Below, piece by piece: positions 55,861-64,000 of a DNA stretch of 64,000 bases. The stretch is taken from the NCBI RefSeq assembly GCF_017883985.1, contig NZ_PRDG01000001.1, forward strand, positions 463,024 through 527,023, read 5' to 3'. The notes beneath the pieces are model-generated. The model did no database searches and was not told the origin of the DNA. It saw only the letters and a list, made by a program, of their open reading frames with translations. Position numbers and translations under genes: made by a program. This DNA is from Streptococcus oricebi. GTDB taxonomy: Bacteria; Bacillota; Bacilli; Lactobacillales; Streptococcaceae. The stretch's first letter is position 1. Each line of letters begins with the position of its first letter.

Positions 55861-56755
55861 TCTTGTGTAAAAGTAGGTCTCTGACTGAAATCAGGCTGAC
55901 CGCTGACAAAATCAGGACCATGCCCAATAAATCAATCAGATAAAAACGGTCATGCATAATCAAAAAAGCAAAAAACACTGCTGCAATCGGCTCAATCGAG
56001 GCTAAAAGACTAGACTTAACTGGTCCCACCAGACTGGCCCCCTTTAAAAAGACAGTGTAGGTGAAAACCGTCCCCAGGCCGACCAAGCCTAAAAGGGCTA
56101 GGAGGATAGTTGGATCCAGGGGCCAGACAAAACTCCAGAGACCAGTAAAAGGCGTCATCAGCACTCCTGCCATCAACATACCCAGACCAATAACCGTCAT
56201 GCTCCCAAAACGCTGAATTAGCTTAATGGGAAGCAAAATATAAAGAGCATAGGTCACTGCCGAAAAGAGGCCCCAAAAAAGACCAGTTGGAGTCATGCTC
56301 AAGGAATGAATCTGACCATGGCTAGCAATCAAAAAAGTTCCCAACATAGCCAAGGCAATAGCCAGAACTTCCAGTAGACTAGGCCAGACCCAATTTTTGA
56401 GACAGGAATAACCCAGGACCAAGACCGGACAAACATACTGCAAAACCGTCGCCGTTCCTGCATTACTTTCGTGGACAGCAATCAAATAGGCCAATTGATT
56501 CAAGAGTAGACCCAAAAGTCCAAAAAGAAAAATAGAAAAGAGGGCCTTGGGCTCCTGCCAGGCTGCCAATAACTGCTCTTTAGCCCCGCCATAAGCCAGT
56601 AAGACCAACAAGAAACCCGCAAAGAGAATCCGAATATTAGTTAGGATAAGGGGTGAAAAACCATGCCCCATTAAGTATTGACCACTTACACCAGACAAGC
56701 CCCAGGCAAGACCCGCCGCCAAAATCAAAAGACTTCCCTTAACTTCCTTAGACAT
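55844..56755 (-). CDS. EamA (drug/metabolite) transporter
   Basis: The 303-residue protein (start MSKEVKGSLLILAAGLAWG) has ten helices in two EamA repeats (LTNIRILFAGFLLVLLAYG; LFSAVTYALYILLPIKLI; FLIMHDRFYLIDLLGMVLIL). Such DMT exporters carry amino acids, nucleosides or drugs; substrate unknown. GGAG lies 6 nt before the ATG at 56755. It is monocistronic. Confidence 0.88.
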   Translation of the reverse strand: MSKEVKGSLLILAAGLAWGLSGVSGQYLMGHGFSPLILTNIRILFAGFLLVLLAYGGAKEQLLAAWQEPKALFSIFLFGLLGLLLNQLAYLIAVHESNAGTATVLQYVCPVLVLGYSCLKNWVWPSLLEVLAIALAMLGTFLIASHGQIHSLSMTPTGLFWGLFSAVTYALYILLPIKLIQRFGSMTVIGLGMLMAGVLMTPFTGLWSFVWPLDPTILLALLGLVGLGTVFTYTVFLKGASLVGPVKSSLLASIEPIAAVFFAFLIMHDRFYLIDLLGMVLILSAVSLISVRDLLLHKKKGLF

Positions 56756-57089
56756 CCCACACTCCAATCATTTCTTGACAAATCACAGTAGCAGAGTTTT
56801 CAAAGCAAGTCTTTTTCTCACTTCTTGTTTAACTGACTACAATGGACATTCACTACTTTCAGCATAGCATAGGATAAAAGGGGGCGTCAAGTCAAGAAAA
56901 AATAGGAATGAGACAGAAACCATTTTGATAAAATAGTTCCTAGTCCCACCCCCGCCAAGATTTTTAGACTTCTAGGAAGTAAAAAGGCGAAGGCAGAAGC
57001 CAAAGGACTACTGCGCCTCACCCTTTTTACGAACCTGTTTTAAAGACTCAATATTATTGTCTCGGCCTCGTCTTTAACTGACTTCATCC
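56756..57089. other. Intergenic region of 334 bp
   Basis: It contains the bdh terminator (GGCG...CGCC arms, about 56980-57027) and a TGAGACAGAAA stretch (56908-56922) that resembles a repeated sequence found near streptococcal genes. I see no gene. The minus strand also has a GAGACAATAATATTGAGTCT motif near 57040-57065. Confidence 0.5.
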
Positions 57090-58133
57090 TTACTCAGGCT
57101 CAACCAAAATCTTGATTTGCGCCTTATCTTGGGTTAACTCGATAAAGCCTTCTTGAACAATATCGCTTAGTTTAATCTTCTTAGTCACCAGTTTTTCGGC
57201 TGAGAAGTAGCCCTGCTCCATTAACTCTAAAACTTTAGGGAAGATGTGTCGATAGGCAATAATTCCCTTCAAAGATTTTTCTTGAATGGCAAACTCATTT
57301 GGATTGATTGAGGCCTCACGTTCCCAGATAGAGACGACCATACACTCTCCTGCCTTATGAACAGCCGCTAGAGCTTGACCAAGGACAACGGGTACCCCAG
57401 TTACCTCATAGGAAACATCCGCTCCGCCATTGGTCAAACGTTGGATTGCAGCAACTGTATCCTCACCTTCTTGTGGACGAACAACAATAGCTCCCAGTTC
57501 TTCAGCCTTGGCCTGCCGTTCAGGAGAAAGTTCAACCGCATAAATCTTAGAAGCACCAGCTGCTCGCAAGGCTTCTACAATTAAGAGCCCAATTGGTCCC
57601 AAACCAAAGACTACAGCCGTATCACCCGCCTTAAGGGCTGACTGACGCACCGCATAAACCGCTACTGCTGCTGGCTCAGTCAAGGCTGCTTGCTCATAGC
57701 TAATACTATCTGGAACAACGTGAACCAAATCACCGTCCAGCACACAATATTTAGCAAAACCGCCATCAGCCGCCAAACCTACAAAGTTAAGATTTGGGTC
57801 TAGATTGTAGTCACCAATCAGATTGTGTTCGGCCAAAATCGGCTCAATGGTCACCCGGTCACCCACCTTAACTCGGGTTACGGCGCTTCCGACTTCGACA
57901 ATCTCACCTGCAAATTCATGTCCCAGAGTTACAGGAGCCTTTTGCTTCGAATAGACATGCTCCTCAGTCGGGATAAAAATTGGACCGTCCAAATACTCAT
58001 GCAAATCTGTTCCACAGATTCCTGTGTACTTCACTGCCACCTTAACCTGATGGGGCGCCACTTCCGGAATGTCAACCTCTTCAATGCGGACATCTTTTGC
58101 CCCATACCAACGTGCAGCTTTCATCTTTGCCAT
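57090..58133 (-). CDS. (R,R)-butanediol dehydrogenase-type zinc alcohol dehydrogenase
   Basis: The 347-residue medium-chain dehydrogenase has catalytic-zinc ligands GICGTDLHEY and GHEFAGEIVE, the motif NLNFVGLAADGGFAKY shared with butanediol dehydrogenases, and a Rossmann loop AVVFGLGPIGLLIVEAL. It probably reduces acetoin to 2,3-butanediol with NADH. The usual structural-zinc cluster of four cysteines is absent (the loop reads EPILAEHNLIGDYNLD). It stands alone, with its own terminator. Confidence 0.88.
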   Translation of the reverse strand: MAKMKAARWYGAKDVRIEEVDIPEVAPHQVKVAVKYTGICGTDLHEYLDGPIFIPTEEHVYSKQKAPVTLGHEFAGEIVEVGSAVTRVKVGDRVTIEPILAEHNLIGDYNLDPNLNFVGLAADGGFAKYCVLDGDLVHVVPDSISYEQAALTEPAAVAVYAVRQSALKAGDTAVVFGLGPIGLLIVEALRAAGASKIYAVELSPERQAKAEELGAIVVRPQEGEDTVAAIQRLTNGGADVSYEVTGVPVVLGQALAAVHKAGECMVVSIWEREASINPNEFAIQEKSLKGIIAYRHIFPKVLELMEQGYFSAEKLVTKKIKLSDIVQEGFIELTQDKAQIKILVEPE

Positions 58134-58387
58134 AAAGAAACCACCTTTCTCTAAAATCCTTAGGAACTAAGAAGCCCAGCCTATCTGACTTAAAAATTGC
58201 GAGACCTACTTAGACTCTTAGCTCAAACCAAACATCAGTAAGTTTTATGCTCTACTCACTTTTAGACAAGTATCCAAAGCCGAGTTTTGGGAAAACTCAC
58301 ATCTACATTGTAAACCTTTTCACAAATAGTTGCAAGTGTTTAGTGAAAGGAGTTAGAAATAAAAGTTATTAAAAAAGCTGAAGACTT
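58134..58387. other. Intergenic region between bdh and ada
   Basis: It holds the AT-rich upstream region of the bdh gene and the ada terminator (58377-58399). I see no gene. Confidence 0.6.
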
Positions 58388-58399
58388 TTAGTCGTCAGC
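58377..58399 (-). terminator. ada terminator
   Basis: GCTGACGAC / GTCTTCAGC arms with a 5-nt loop, followed by TTTTTT on the minus strand. Confidence 0.92.
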
Positions 58400-59446
58400 C
58401 ATTCTTTTCTCCAGCTTTAATAACCATTCTTTACGATAGACTCCTCCACTGTAACCACCCAGTTCCTGATTGGAGTTAATCACGCGATGACAAGGAATTA
58501 AAATAGCGATTTGATTTGTGCCATTGGCTCTCGCCACAGCCCGACTAGCCTTTTCATTGCCCATTTTTATGGCCAATTCTTTATAACTTATCGTGCTGCC
58601 AAGAGGAATTTCTCTGAGGAGTTTCCAAACCTGCTTCTGGAAAGGAGTTCCTAAATTTTCGGCAAGAGGAATACTAAAATGACTTAGTTGACCTTTAAAA
58701 TATTTACTTAATTCATCTTCAAGCTTTGTTAAAATCTGATTTGTTCCGGGAATAATGGCAGCATTAAATTTCTTGCGTAGATTTTCAATTTCTTTTTCCA
58801 AGCCCCGCCTATCCACAAACTCCAAGAGATAGAGGACTTCCTCATCAGCAATAGCAATCATTGACCCTAATTCAGTTTCCAACCATTTGGCCGTCAACAA
58901 ATGTAGCGACTGGTGTTTTTTCGGCTGCGTTCCCATGATTTTGACAAAGGCATCGCGGAAGCCATTGCTAGAATCATAACCTATCTCTTGCTGAGCATTG
59001 ATTAAGGACTTGCCATTTCTGATATAGTCAAAGGCCAAACCTAGTCTTCTGGAACGCGCGTATTCAATGAAGGTCATGCCAAATTGTTTTTTAAACTGCC
59101 TTCTGGCCGTATTGGCGCTAATAGCTAGTTCATCAAAATCCTTATCTGTCCATTTTTTCTCAGGATTTCGCTCAATAGCCTCTACTAATTTTTTAACTTC
59201 CGGCGAAAGGAGAGTCGGACTTGTCAAAGGACGGCATCTTTTACAGGGACGATAAGAAGCGAGCAAGGCCTCCTTTGCCGTTTCAAAAAATTCACAATTC
59301 TCTTTTTTAGGCTTTCTTGCTGGGCAAGTCGGCCGACAAAAAATCCCCGTCGTTTTGACTCCTACATAAAAAATGCCCTCATAATCTGAATTTTTCTCTA
59401 GCAACATCTTATAATAGGCTTCCTTCTTTTTCTCATCTGTAATCAT
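58388..59446 (-). CDS. ada: Ada DNA-alkylation repair protein and regulator
   Basis: The 352-residue protein has three parts: an N-terminal zinc domain with the methyl-phosphotriester acceptor Cys (TTGIFCRPTCPARKP, RPCKRC), an AraC-type helix-turn-helix (ANTARRQFKKQFGMTFIEY, about residues 90-185) and a C-terminal O6-alkylguanine transferase with acceptor Cys in ILIPCHRVI. It repairs alkylated DNA and activates its own gene after methylation. An extended -10 (TGTTATACT) and GAGGAG lie upstream. The gene is somewhat AT-rich. Confidence 0.95.
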   Translation of the reverse strand: MITDEKKKEAYYKMLLEKNSDYEGIFYVGVKTTGIFCRPTCPARKPKKENCEFFETAKEALLASYRPCKRCRPLTSPTLLSPEVKKLVEAIERNPEKKWTDKDFDELAISANTARRQFKKQFGMTFIEYARSRRLGLAFDYIRNGKSLINAQQEIGYDSSNGFRDAFVKIMGTQPKKHQSLHLLTAKWLETELGSMIAIADEEVLYLLEFVDRRGLEKEIENLRKKFNAAIIPGTNQILTKLEDELSKYFKGQLSHFSIPLAENLGTPFQKQVWKLLREIPLGSTISYKELAIKMGNEKASRAVARANGTNQIAILIPCHRVINSNQELGGYSGGVYRKEWLLKLEKRMADD

Positions 59447-59547
59447 CGTCTCTACTCCTCACATTTTATTTAAAGTATAACACGTTTTCCAAATAAAAAA
59501 ACGAGAAAAATTAACATCAATATTTTAAAAAACTTTCGATAGCAAAA

Positions 59548-59624
59548 AAACCGACATATGAACCGCACCCCAAAAGTTAGACAGAAAATCTAACACAAGG
59601 GGTGCGGTTCATGGTTGTCGGTTT
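59548..59624. repeat. Nested inverted repeat: terminator with an IS-end-like palindrome in its loop
   Basis: Outer arms AAACCGACA (59548-59556) and TGTCGGTTT (59616-59624) form a terminator followed by TTTT on the minus strand. The loop contains a perfect 14-bp repeat ATGAACCGCACCCC (59558-59571) / GGGGTGCGGTTCAT (59599-59612), with AGTTAGA / TCTAAC inside. The inner palindrome resembles abutted IS3-family inverted ends. It ends the PIN-toxin transcript. The same outer stem recurs at 60421-60442. Confidence 0.85.
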
Positions 59625-59667
59625 TACTTATGGTTTTTCCAATTTTTCAAACGGCGACTAATTGTCC

Positions 59668-60066
59668 TCACTTCCTCAAGCGTTCCAAAAATTCATCTGG
59701 GCGATAGACAATCATTTGACTATGGGCAAAATCAGCTTCATTTCTGGTGATAATTACATCAATTTGCTGTTCCCTTGCCACAGCAACTAAGAGAGCATCT
59801 TCAAAATCCGGCATGTCAAGCTCTAGGACTTTCAAACAATGAGCTTTTTTGACATCTAAAACCTGAAAAAGTTGTAGAAATTTGGGAAGTTTACTTCGTG
59901 CATCAATTCCATTTCTACTCAAGATATAAAATATATCTGTGACCATATTTGTCGTGATACAAGCCGTATAAGCTCCATAAACTGCCTTTAAGACAACCTC
60001 TCTCGAATGGCTATTACGATTTAGAAAATAATCCAACAAAATATTGGTATCAAGTAAGACTTTCAT
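59668..60066 (-). CDS. PIN-domain ribonuclease toxin (VapC-like)
   Basis: The 132-residue protein begins MKVLLDTNILLDYFLNR, with the first acidic residue of the PIN active site, then MPDFEDALLVAVAREQQIDVIITRN with the others. PIN toxins cut RNA (often tRNA or rRNA) and are held inactive by a partner antitoxin. The start at 60066 lies inside the antitoxin gene (17-nt overlap), so translation is coupled. Confidence 0.9.
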   Translation of the reverse strand: MKVLLDTNILLDYFLNRNSHSREVVLKAVYGAYTACITTNMVTDIFYILSRNGIDARSKLPKFLQLFQVLDVKKAHCLKVLELDMPDFEDALLVAVAREQQIDVIITRNEADFAHSQMIVYRPDEFLERLRK

Positions 60067-60349
60067 ATTTAGACAATCTCTCCTCACGGCGCTCTTTGCG
60101 ATAATCCTGCTTTTCCGTTTCTATTTTTGAATCCAAGAGACCTGAAAATTCCTCAAAAATCGCTAGTTTCTCTTCTAAGTCCATTTTAGGCTCAATAACT
60201 AACTTCTTAACTCCATTTTCATCAATCGCCTTTAATTCGTAGTCAATCGTGTCATCAAAATCAACCAACTGAAGCATCTTTTTTGAAATACGAAAAGCAT
60301 TCCCATTACCCCATTCTTTTAATTGGATTGGCTCCTCACTGATAATCAT
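60050..60349 (-). CDS. AbrB/MazE-like antitoxin
   Basis: The 99-residue protein (start MIISEEPIQLKEWGNGNAFR) has an AbrB-type swapped-hairpin N terminus (QLKEWGNGNAFRISKKML) and a helical, highly charged C terminus (RKERREERLSKYESLT) that should wrap the toxin. AGGAGG lies 8 nt upstream of the ATG at 60349. It precedes the PIN toxin gene and overlaps it by 17 nt. Confidence 0.88.
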   Translation of the reverse strand: MIISEEPIQLKEWGNGNAFRISKKMLQLVDFDDTIDYELKAIDENGVKKLVIEPKMDLEEKLAIFEEFSGLLDSKIETEKQDYRKERREERLSKYESLT

Positions 60350-60370
60350 GCTCTTTCCTCCTTTTTCGCT

Positions 60371-60400
60371 ATTATAGCACGTATATACATGAGGTTTCAA
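60371..60400 (-). promoter_or_regulatory. Toxin-antitoxin promoter with palindrome
   Basis: Minus strand TTGAAA (60400-60395), an 18-nt spacer and TGCTATAAT ending at 60371. The spacer contains the palindrome GTATATAC (60381-60388), a possible autoregulatory site. Confidence 0.75.
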
Positions 60401-60420
60401 CTGGATTTGTAGCCAAGAAA

Positions 60421-60442
60421 AAACCGACATGACTGTCGGTTT
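60421..60442 (-). terminator. gatB terminator
   Basis: AAACCGACA-GTCA-TGTCGGTTT followed by TTTC on the minus strand, ending the gatCAB operon. Its stem is identical to the outer stem at 59548-59624 on the far side of the toxin-antitoxin pair. Confidence 0.93.
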
Positions 60443-60452
60443 ATCAATACAT

Positions 60453-61886
60453 TTACAGTTTCTCCAACTCTTCATTGAGTAATTTCTGTGCAACTTGCGG
60501 GTTGGCTTGCCCCTTGGTTGCTTTCATCAGCTGGCCGATAAGGGACTTGGCTGCGTTTTTGTTGCCACCCTTGTAGTCATTGATTGCTTTTTCATTATTG
60601 GCAAAGACTTCTTGGATGATTGGCAAGAGCTGGGCTGGATCTGAAATTTGGATGAGACCTGCCTTTTGAACATACTCCTTAGCTGAGCCACCTTCTTTAG
60701 CCAAGTGAACAAAGACCTTCTTGGCAATCTTAGAGGAGATAGTACCGTCTGCGACTAAGTCCAGCATCTCAATCAAGTTTTCTGGTGTCAGGCCGATTTC
60801 CTCAATGGTCTTGCCCTCGGCATTGAGGTATTGAGCTACGTCACCTTGGAGCCAGTTGGATACCAATTTAGCATCGCCACCTGCGGTTACTGCCGCTTCA
60901 AAGAAGTCTGACACTGCCTTGGTTGCTGTCAACTGACGAGCATCGTAGTCAGACAAGCCGAAGTCAGCCATGTATTTAGCTCGGCGTTCCTTTGGAAAGG
61001 CTGGTAGGGTCTCACGCACCTTTTCAATCCATTCATCTTCGATTTCAAAGATTGGTAGGTCTGGCTCTGGGAAGTAACGGTAGTCTGCTGAACCTTCCTT
61101 GACCCGCATAAGCAGAGTCTCACCTGTTGCCTCGTCGTAACGGCGGGTTTCTTGACGGATTTGTCCCCCACTGCGGAGCACCTCAGCCTGGCGTTTTTCC
61201 TCAAAAGCCAAGCCCTTGCGGACAAAGTTAAAGGAGTTAAGGTTTTTCAACTCTGTCTTAGTACCAAACTCTTCTTGACCGTAAGGACGAATAGAGATGT
61301 TGGCATCGACACGCATAGAACCTTCTTCCATCTTGACATCAGAAATTCCTGTATATTGGATAATTTCCTTAAGGGCTGTCAAGTAAGCATAGGCTTCTTC
61401 TGGACTGCGCATATCAGCTTCTGACACGATTTCAATCAAAGGAACACCTTGGCGGTTGAGGTCCACATAAGAGTAACCATCGCTACCGTGGGTATTTTTA
61501 CCAGCGTCCTCTTCCAAGTGAGCCCGCTCAATCCGGATTTTCTTCTTAGTCCCATCTTCTAACTCAATTTCAATCCAACCATTGTAGCCAATCGGCTCAT
61601 CAAACTGGGAAATTTGGTAGGCTTTGGGATTGTCTGGGTAGAAGTAATTTTTGCGGTCAAAATGCATCTTTTGGTGAATGTCCATATTAAGCGCAAGTGC
61701 TGCCTTAATCCCATAGTCAATCACGCCCTTGTTCATAACAGGAAGCACACCTGGGAAGGACCAGTCGACAATATTGGTATTGGCATTAGGGTCCTCACCA
61801 AAATGAGCTGGCGCTGGTGAGAAAATCTTTGAATTTGTCTTTAATTCAACGTGGACTTCTAGTCCGATAACCGTTTCAAAATTCAT
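60453..61886 (-). CDS. gatB: Glu-/Asp-tRNA amidotransferase subunit B
   Basis: The 477-residue subunit recognises misacylated tRNA and holds the kinase site: [52 protein letters not shown], and a C-terminal tail domain ([19 protein letters not shown]). With GatA and GatC it forms Gln-tRNA-Gln. It overlaps gatA by one base (TAATG). Confidence 0.97.
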   Translation of the reverse strand: MNFETVIGLEVHVELKTNSKIFSPAPAHFGEDPNANTNIVDWSFPGVLPVMNKGVIDYGIKAALALNMDIHQKMHFDRKNYFYPDNPKAYQISQFDEPIGYNGWIEIELEDGTKKKIRIERAHLEEDAGKNTHGSDGYSYVDLNRQGVPLIEIVSEADMRSPEEAYAYLTALKEIIQYTGISDVKMEEGSMRVDANISIRPYGQEEFGTKTELKNLNSFNFVRKGLAFEEKRQAEVLRSGGQIRQETRRYDEATGETLLMRVKEGSADYRYFPEPDLPIFEIEDEWIEKVRETLPAFPKERRAKYMADFGLSDYDARQLTATKAVSDFFEAAVTAGGDAKLVSNWLQGDVAQYLNAEGKTIEEIGLTPENLIEMLDLVADGTISSKIAKKVFVHLAKEGGSAKEYVQKAGLIQISDPAQLLPIIQEVFANNEKAINDYKGGNKNAAKSLIGQLMKATKGQANPQVAQKLLNEELEKL

Positions 61887-63352
61887 TATTTATCACCTCC
61901 AAAAATAATCGGTTGTTGCTTGTGGTAGTCTGTTGTTGCCTCAAAAGCGGCTGCTGCTTGGTAGATGGTTTTTTCATCAAAATGATTTCCAATCAACTGG
62001 AGACCAACTGGCAGTCCCTCTACAAAGCCAGCAGGAATAGAAATTCCTGGAAGTCCTGCTAGGTTGACCGGAATAGTCAAGAGGTCAGCCAAGTACATGG
62101 CCACTGGATCCTGGTTTTGACTACCTAAGTCATAGGCAACAGTCGGCGCAGTCGGTCCTAAAATTAAATCATAGTTTTCAAAGACCTTGGCAAAGTCTTG
62201 CATAATCAAGGTACGGACTTGGCCAGCCTTCTTGAAGTAGGCGTCATAGTAACCAGATGACAAGCTAAATGTTCCCAACATGATACGACGTTTGACCTCA
62301 TCACCAAATCCTTGGCTACGAGTCTTGACATAAACATCTTCCAGATTTTCAATCTCTTCTGCTCGGAAACCATAGCGAATCCCGTCAAAACGTTGCAGGT
62401 TGGAAGAAGCTTCTGACGAAGCGATAATATAATAGACAGCCACTCCATACTTACTGTGAGGCAGGCTGACTTCCTCAACAATGGCACCTAGACTTTCAAA
62501 GTGCTTAGCCGCTGCCAAAATCGTTTCCTTGATTTGCGGATCAATACCCTCGCCGATATACTCTTTAGGCAAAGCAATCTTAAGACCTTTAATATCTTGA
62601 CCGATTTTTGAAGTAAAATCAGGTACAGCCGCTTGGCTTGAAGTAGAGTCTTTAGGGTCATTTCCAGCAATGACATTGAGGAGTTGGGCATTTTCCTTAA
62701 CCGTTGGTGAGAAAGGACCGATTTGATCCAAGGAAGAACCAAAGGCAATCAGACCAAAACGAGAGACCCGGCCATAGGTTGGCTTGAGACCGACAACCCC
62801 ATTGAAGGAAGCCGGCTGGCGAATAGAGCCTCCCGTATCAGAACCGAGAGATAGACGGACCTGGCCAGCTGCAACAGCTGTTGCAGAACCACCCGAAGAA
62901 CCACCTGGAACCTTGGTTTGGTCCCAAGCGTTCTTGGTTGTCTTGAAGTAAGAATTTTCGCTAGACCCACCCATGGCAAACTCATCCATATTGGTCTTAC
63001 CAACGACAATCATATCTTTGGCATAGAGCTTTTCCACACTGGTCGCATCAAAAATCGGCTCATAGTTATAGAGCATCTTTGAAGCAGCTGTTGTTAAAAT
63101 CCCCTTGGTTGAAATATTATCCTTGACTGCTAAAGGAATCCCGCTCATGACATTATCAGCATCAATCCCCTTGGCATCAATTGCCGCTGCTTGCGCAAGG
63201 GCCGCCTCTTCACTAACTGTGATAAAGCTGGCCACTGCATCTTCCCGACTCTTGATATCTTCCAGAGTCGCCTGGGTTAATTCAGTCGCAGAAATCTCTT
63301 TTTGAACGAGCAGGTCGTGTAATTCATCAATAGATTTTTGATTGAAAGTCAT
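61886..63352 (-). CDS. gatA: Glu-/Asp-tRNA amidotransferase subunit A
   Basis: The 488-residue amidase releases ammonia from glutamine. It contains the Ser-cisSer-Lys catalytic elements: [10 protein letters not shown] (Lys), [16 protein letters not shown], and [15 protein letters not shown] (nucleophile Ser). It overlaps gatC and gatB by single bases (TAATG), so the three subunits are translated together. Confidence 0.97.
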   Translation of the reverse strand: MTFNQKSIDELHDLLVQKEISATELTQATLEDIKSREDAVASFITVSEEAALAQAAAIDAKGIDADNVMSGIPLAVKDNISTKGILTTAASKMLYNYEPIFDATSVEKLYAKDMIVVGKTNMDEFAMGGSSENSYFKTTKNAWDQTKVPGGSSGGSATAVAAGQVRLSLGSDTGGSIRQPASFNGVVGLKPTYGRVSRFGLIAFGSSLDQIGPFSPTVKENAQLLNVIAGNDPKDSTSSQAAVPDFTSKIGQDIKGLKIALPKEYIGEGIDPQIKETILAAAKHFESLGAIVEEVSLPHSKYGVAVYYIIASSEASSNLQRFDGIRYGFRAEEIENLEDVYVKTRSQGFGDEVKRRIMLGTFSLSSGYYDAYFKKAGQVRTLIMQDFAKVFENYDLILGPTAPTVAYDLGSQNQDPVAMYLADLLTIPVNLAGLPGISIPAGFVEGLPVGLQLIGNHFDEKTIYQAAAAFEATTDYHKQQPIIFGGDK

Positions 63353-63654
63353 TAAGCATCTCCTCCCTCATCGATAATTGCTGGTACCTTGATGTAGCCA
63401 TCTGCCTGTTCAGGGACATTTTTAAAGAGTTCTTCCCTGTTCCAGCCTGGCTGGGCTTGGTCTTGGCGCATATAGTTAATATTTTGAGCTACATTAGAAG
63501 TAAAGGCTACTCCTTCAGTATCCACTTCATTTAGTAATTCCACCATATCAACGATTTTGGATAGAGTAGTAGCAAACTCGGCCGTTTCTTCCTGAGAAAA
63601 AGCAAGCTTTGACAAATTAGCAACATGAGTCACTTCTTCTTGACTTATTTTCAT
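63352..63654 (-). CDS. gatC: Glu-/Asp-tRNA amidotransferase subunit C
   Basis: The 100-residue subunit has the family pattern [20 protein letters not shown] and [20 protein letters not shown]. It bridges GatA and GatB. The start is preceded by GAAAGGAA within a sequence that marks the end of the tandem element upstream. Confidence 0.95.
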   Translation of the reverse strand: MKISQEEVTHVANLSKLAFSQEETAEFATTLSKIVDMVELLNEVDTEGVAFTSNVAQNINYMRQDQAQPGWNREELFKNVPEQADGYIKVPAIIDEGGDA

Positions 63655-63676
63655 TACAAATTCCTTTCATAAGATA

Positions 63677-64000
63677 AGATACAAAGGGCGTATAAAAAGC
63701 GACTGAAAATTAGGAAATCTGACGAAGAAGTCTCAGCTTCTAGGAAGATTTATCTATTTTCCGAGCTTTTAGCCCGTGTTCAGTTATATAAGATACAAAG
63801 CCCGTTAAAAAATCGACTGAATTTTAGGAAAACCGACGAAGGTTCCATGAACCTAGGAGATTTTGTCTAAATTCCGAGATTTTAGCCCGTGTTCAGTTAT
63901 ATAAGATACAAAGCCCGTTAAAAAATCGACTGAATTTTAGGAAAACCGACGAAGGTTCCATGAACCTAGGAGATTTTGTCTAAATTCCGAGATTTTAGGG
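63677..64000. repeat. Tandem ~113-bp structured element upstream of gatC (2.8 copies, continues out of window)
   Basis: Unit 1 spans 63677-63790 (114 bp), unit 2 63791-63903 (113 bp) and unit 3 63904 to the edge. Units 2 and 3 match to the last few bases, while unit 1 is diverged. In all units three nested stems can form: AAAA[G or T]CG with CGAG[C or A]TTTT; GAA[AA or TT]TTAG with CTA[TT or AA]TTC; and a hairpin AGAAG/CTTCT in unit 1 or AGGTTC/GAACCT in units 2-3. The differences between units are compensated across each stem. Confidence 0.9.

Noticed and set aside
1-64000. CRISPR arrays, rRNA, tRNA genes, prophage and intact insertion sequences
   Set aside because: I looked for repeat-spacer patterns, cloverleaf sequences, transposases and phage genes and saw none; the only repeats are those listed.

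Overview
The window looks like a chromosomal segment of a Streptococcus, probably an oral or animal-mucosal species that makes extracellular glucan. The main evidence is an rgg regulator directly upstream of a GH70 glucosyltransferase, a gnd-ritR pair in which RitR has the diagnostic Asn53 and Cys128, the metQ-peptidase-metN-metI cluster, the yqeG-to-tmcAL cluster and the gatCAB operon. The species cannot be named from sequence alone. I see no rRNA, tRNA, CRISPR array, prophage or intact insertion sequence. Most genes lie on the minus strand; the plus-strand block is about 18.0-25.0 kb, with cstR at 28.8 kb and a membrane protein gene at 55.1 kb.

Layout: 0-3.8 kb is the trp operon (E-G-D-C, cut by the window edge) behind a tandem T-box leader. 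3.8-9.6 kb holds vanZ-like, yutD-like, ritR, gnd, flotillin and yceD-like genes. 9.7-15.5 kb is the glucosyltransferase with its Rgg regulator. 15.5-18 kb has a cation-efflux gene, htpX and lemA. 18-25 kb is a TetR-controlled exporter operon, rsmG and a membrane acyltransferase gene broken by a 10-bp tandem repeat. 25-29 kb has a PadR/DUF2812 module and a persulfide-detoxification module (CoA-disulfide reductase, rhodanese, CstR-like sensor). 29-38 kb holds a split ECF transporter system, a nucleoside phosphorylase, a SAM hydrolase, a frameshifted amidohydrolase, a lipoprotein gene and trhO. 38-47 kb covers methionine and cystine uptake, M20 peptidases and yebC. 47-55 kb has a lipoprotein/membrane pair and the conserved yqeG-yqeH-yhbY-nadD-yqeK-rsfS-methyltransferase-tmcAL cluster. 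55-60.4 kb contains accessory genes (TVP38-like, EamA, butanediol dehydrogenase, ada, a PIN toxin-antitoxin pair). 60.4-64 kb is gatCAB preceded by tandem structured repeats.

The most interesting signals are these. (1) A tandem ~113-bp element upstream of gatC whose diverged copies change on both sides of three predicted stems, as a structured RNA would. (2) A 10-bp repeat whose copy number decides whether a membrane acyltransferase gene is in frame. (3) A trp leader with one complete UGG T-box followed by a second antiterminator/terminator module lacking Stem I. (4) An insertion-sequence-like palindrome nested in the loop of a terminator whose stem recurs on the other side of a toxin-antitoxin pair. 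(5) A probably leaderless CstR-type regulator gene. (6) Three evenly spaced PadR operators, one inside a consensus promoter.

Decayed genes are the acyltransferase (10-bp repeat), one DUF2812 gene (amber codon) and the amidohydrolase (two apparent single-base losses in homopolymers). All calls rest on reading the sequence and on family knowledge; no database search was run.
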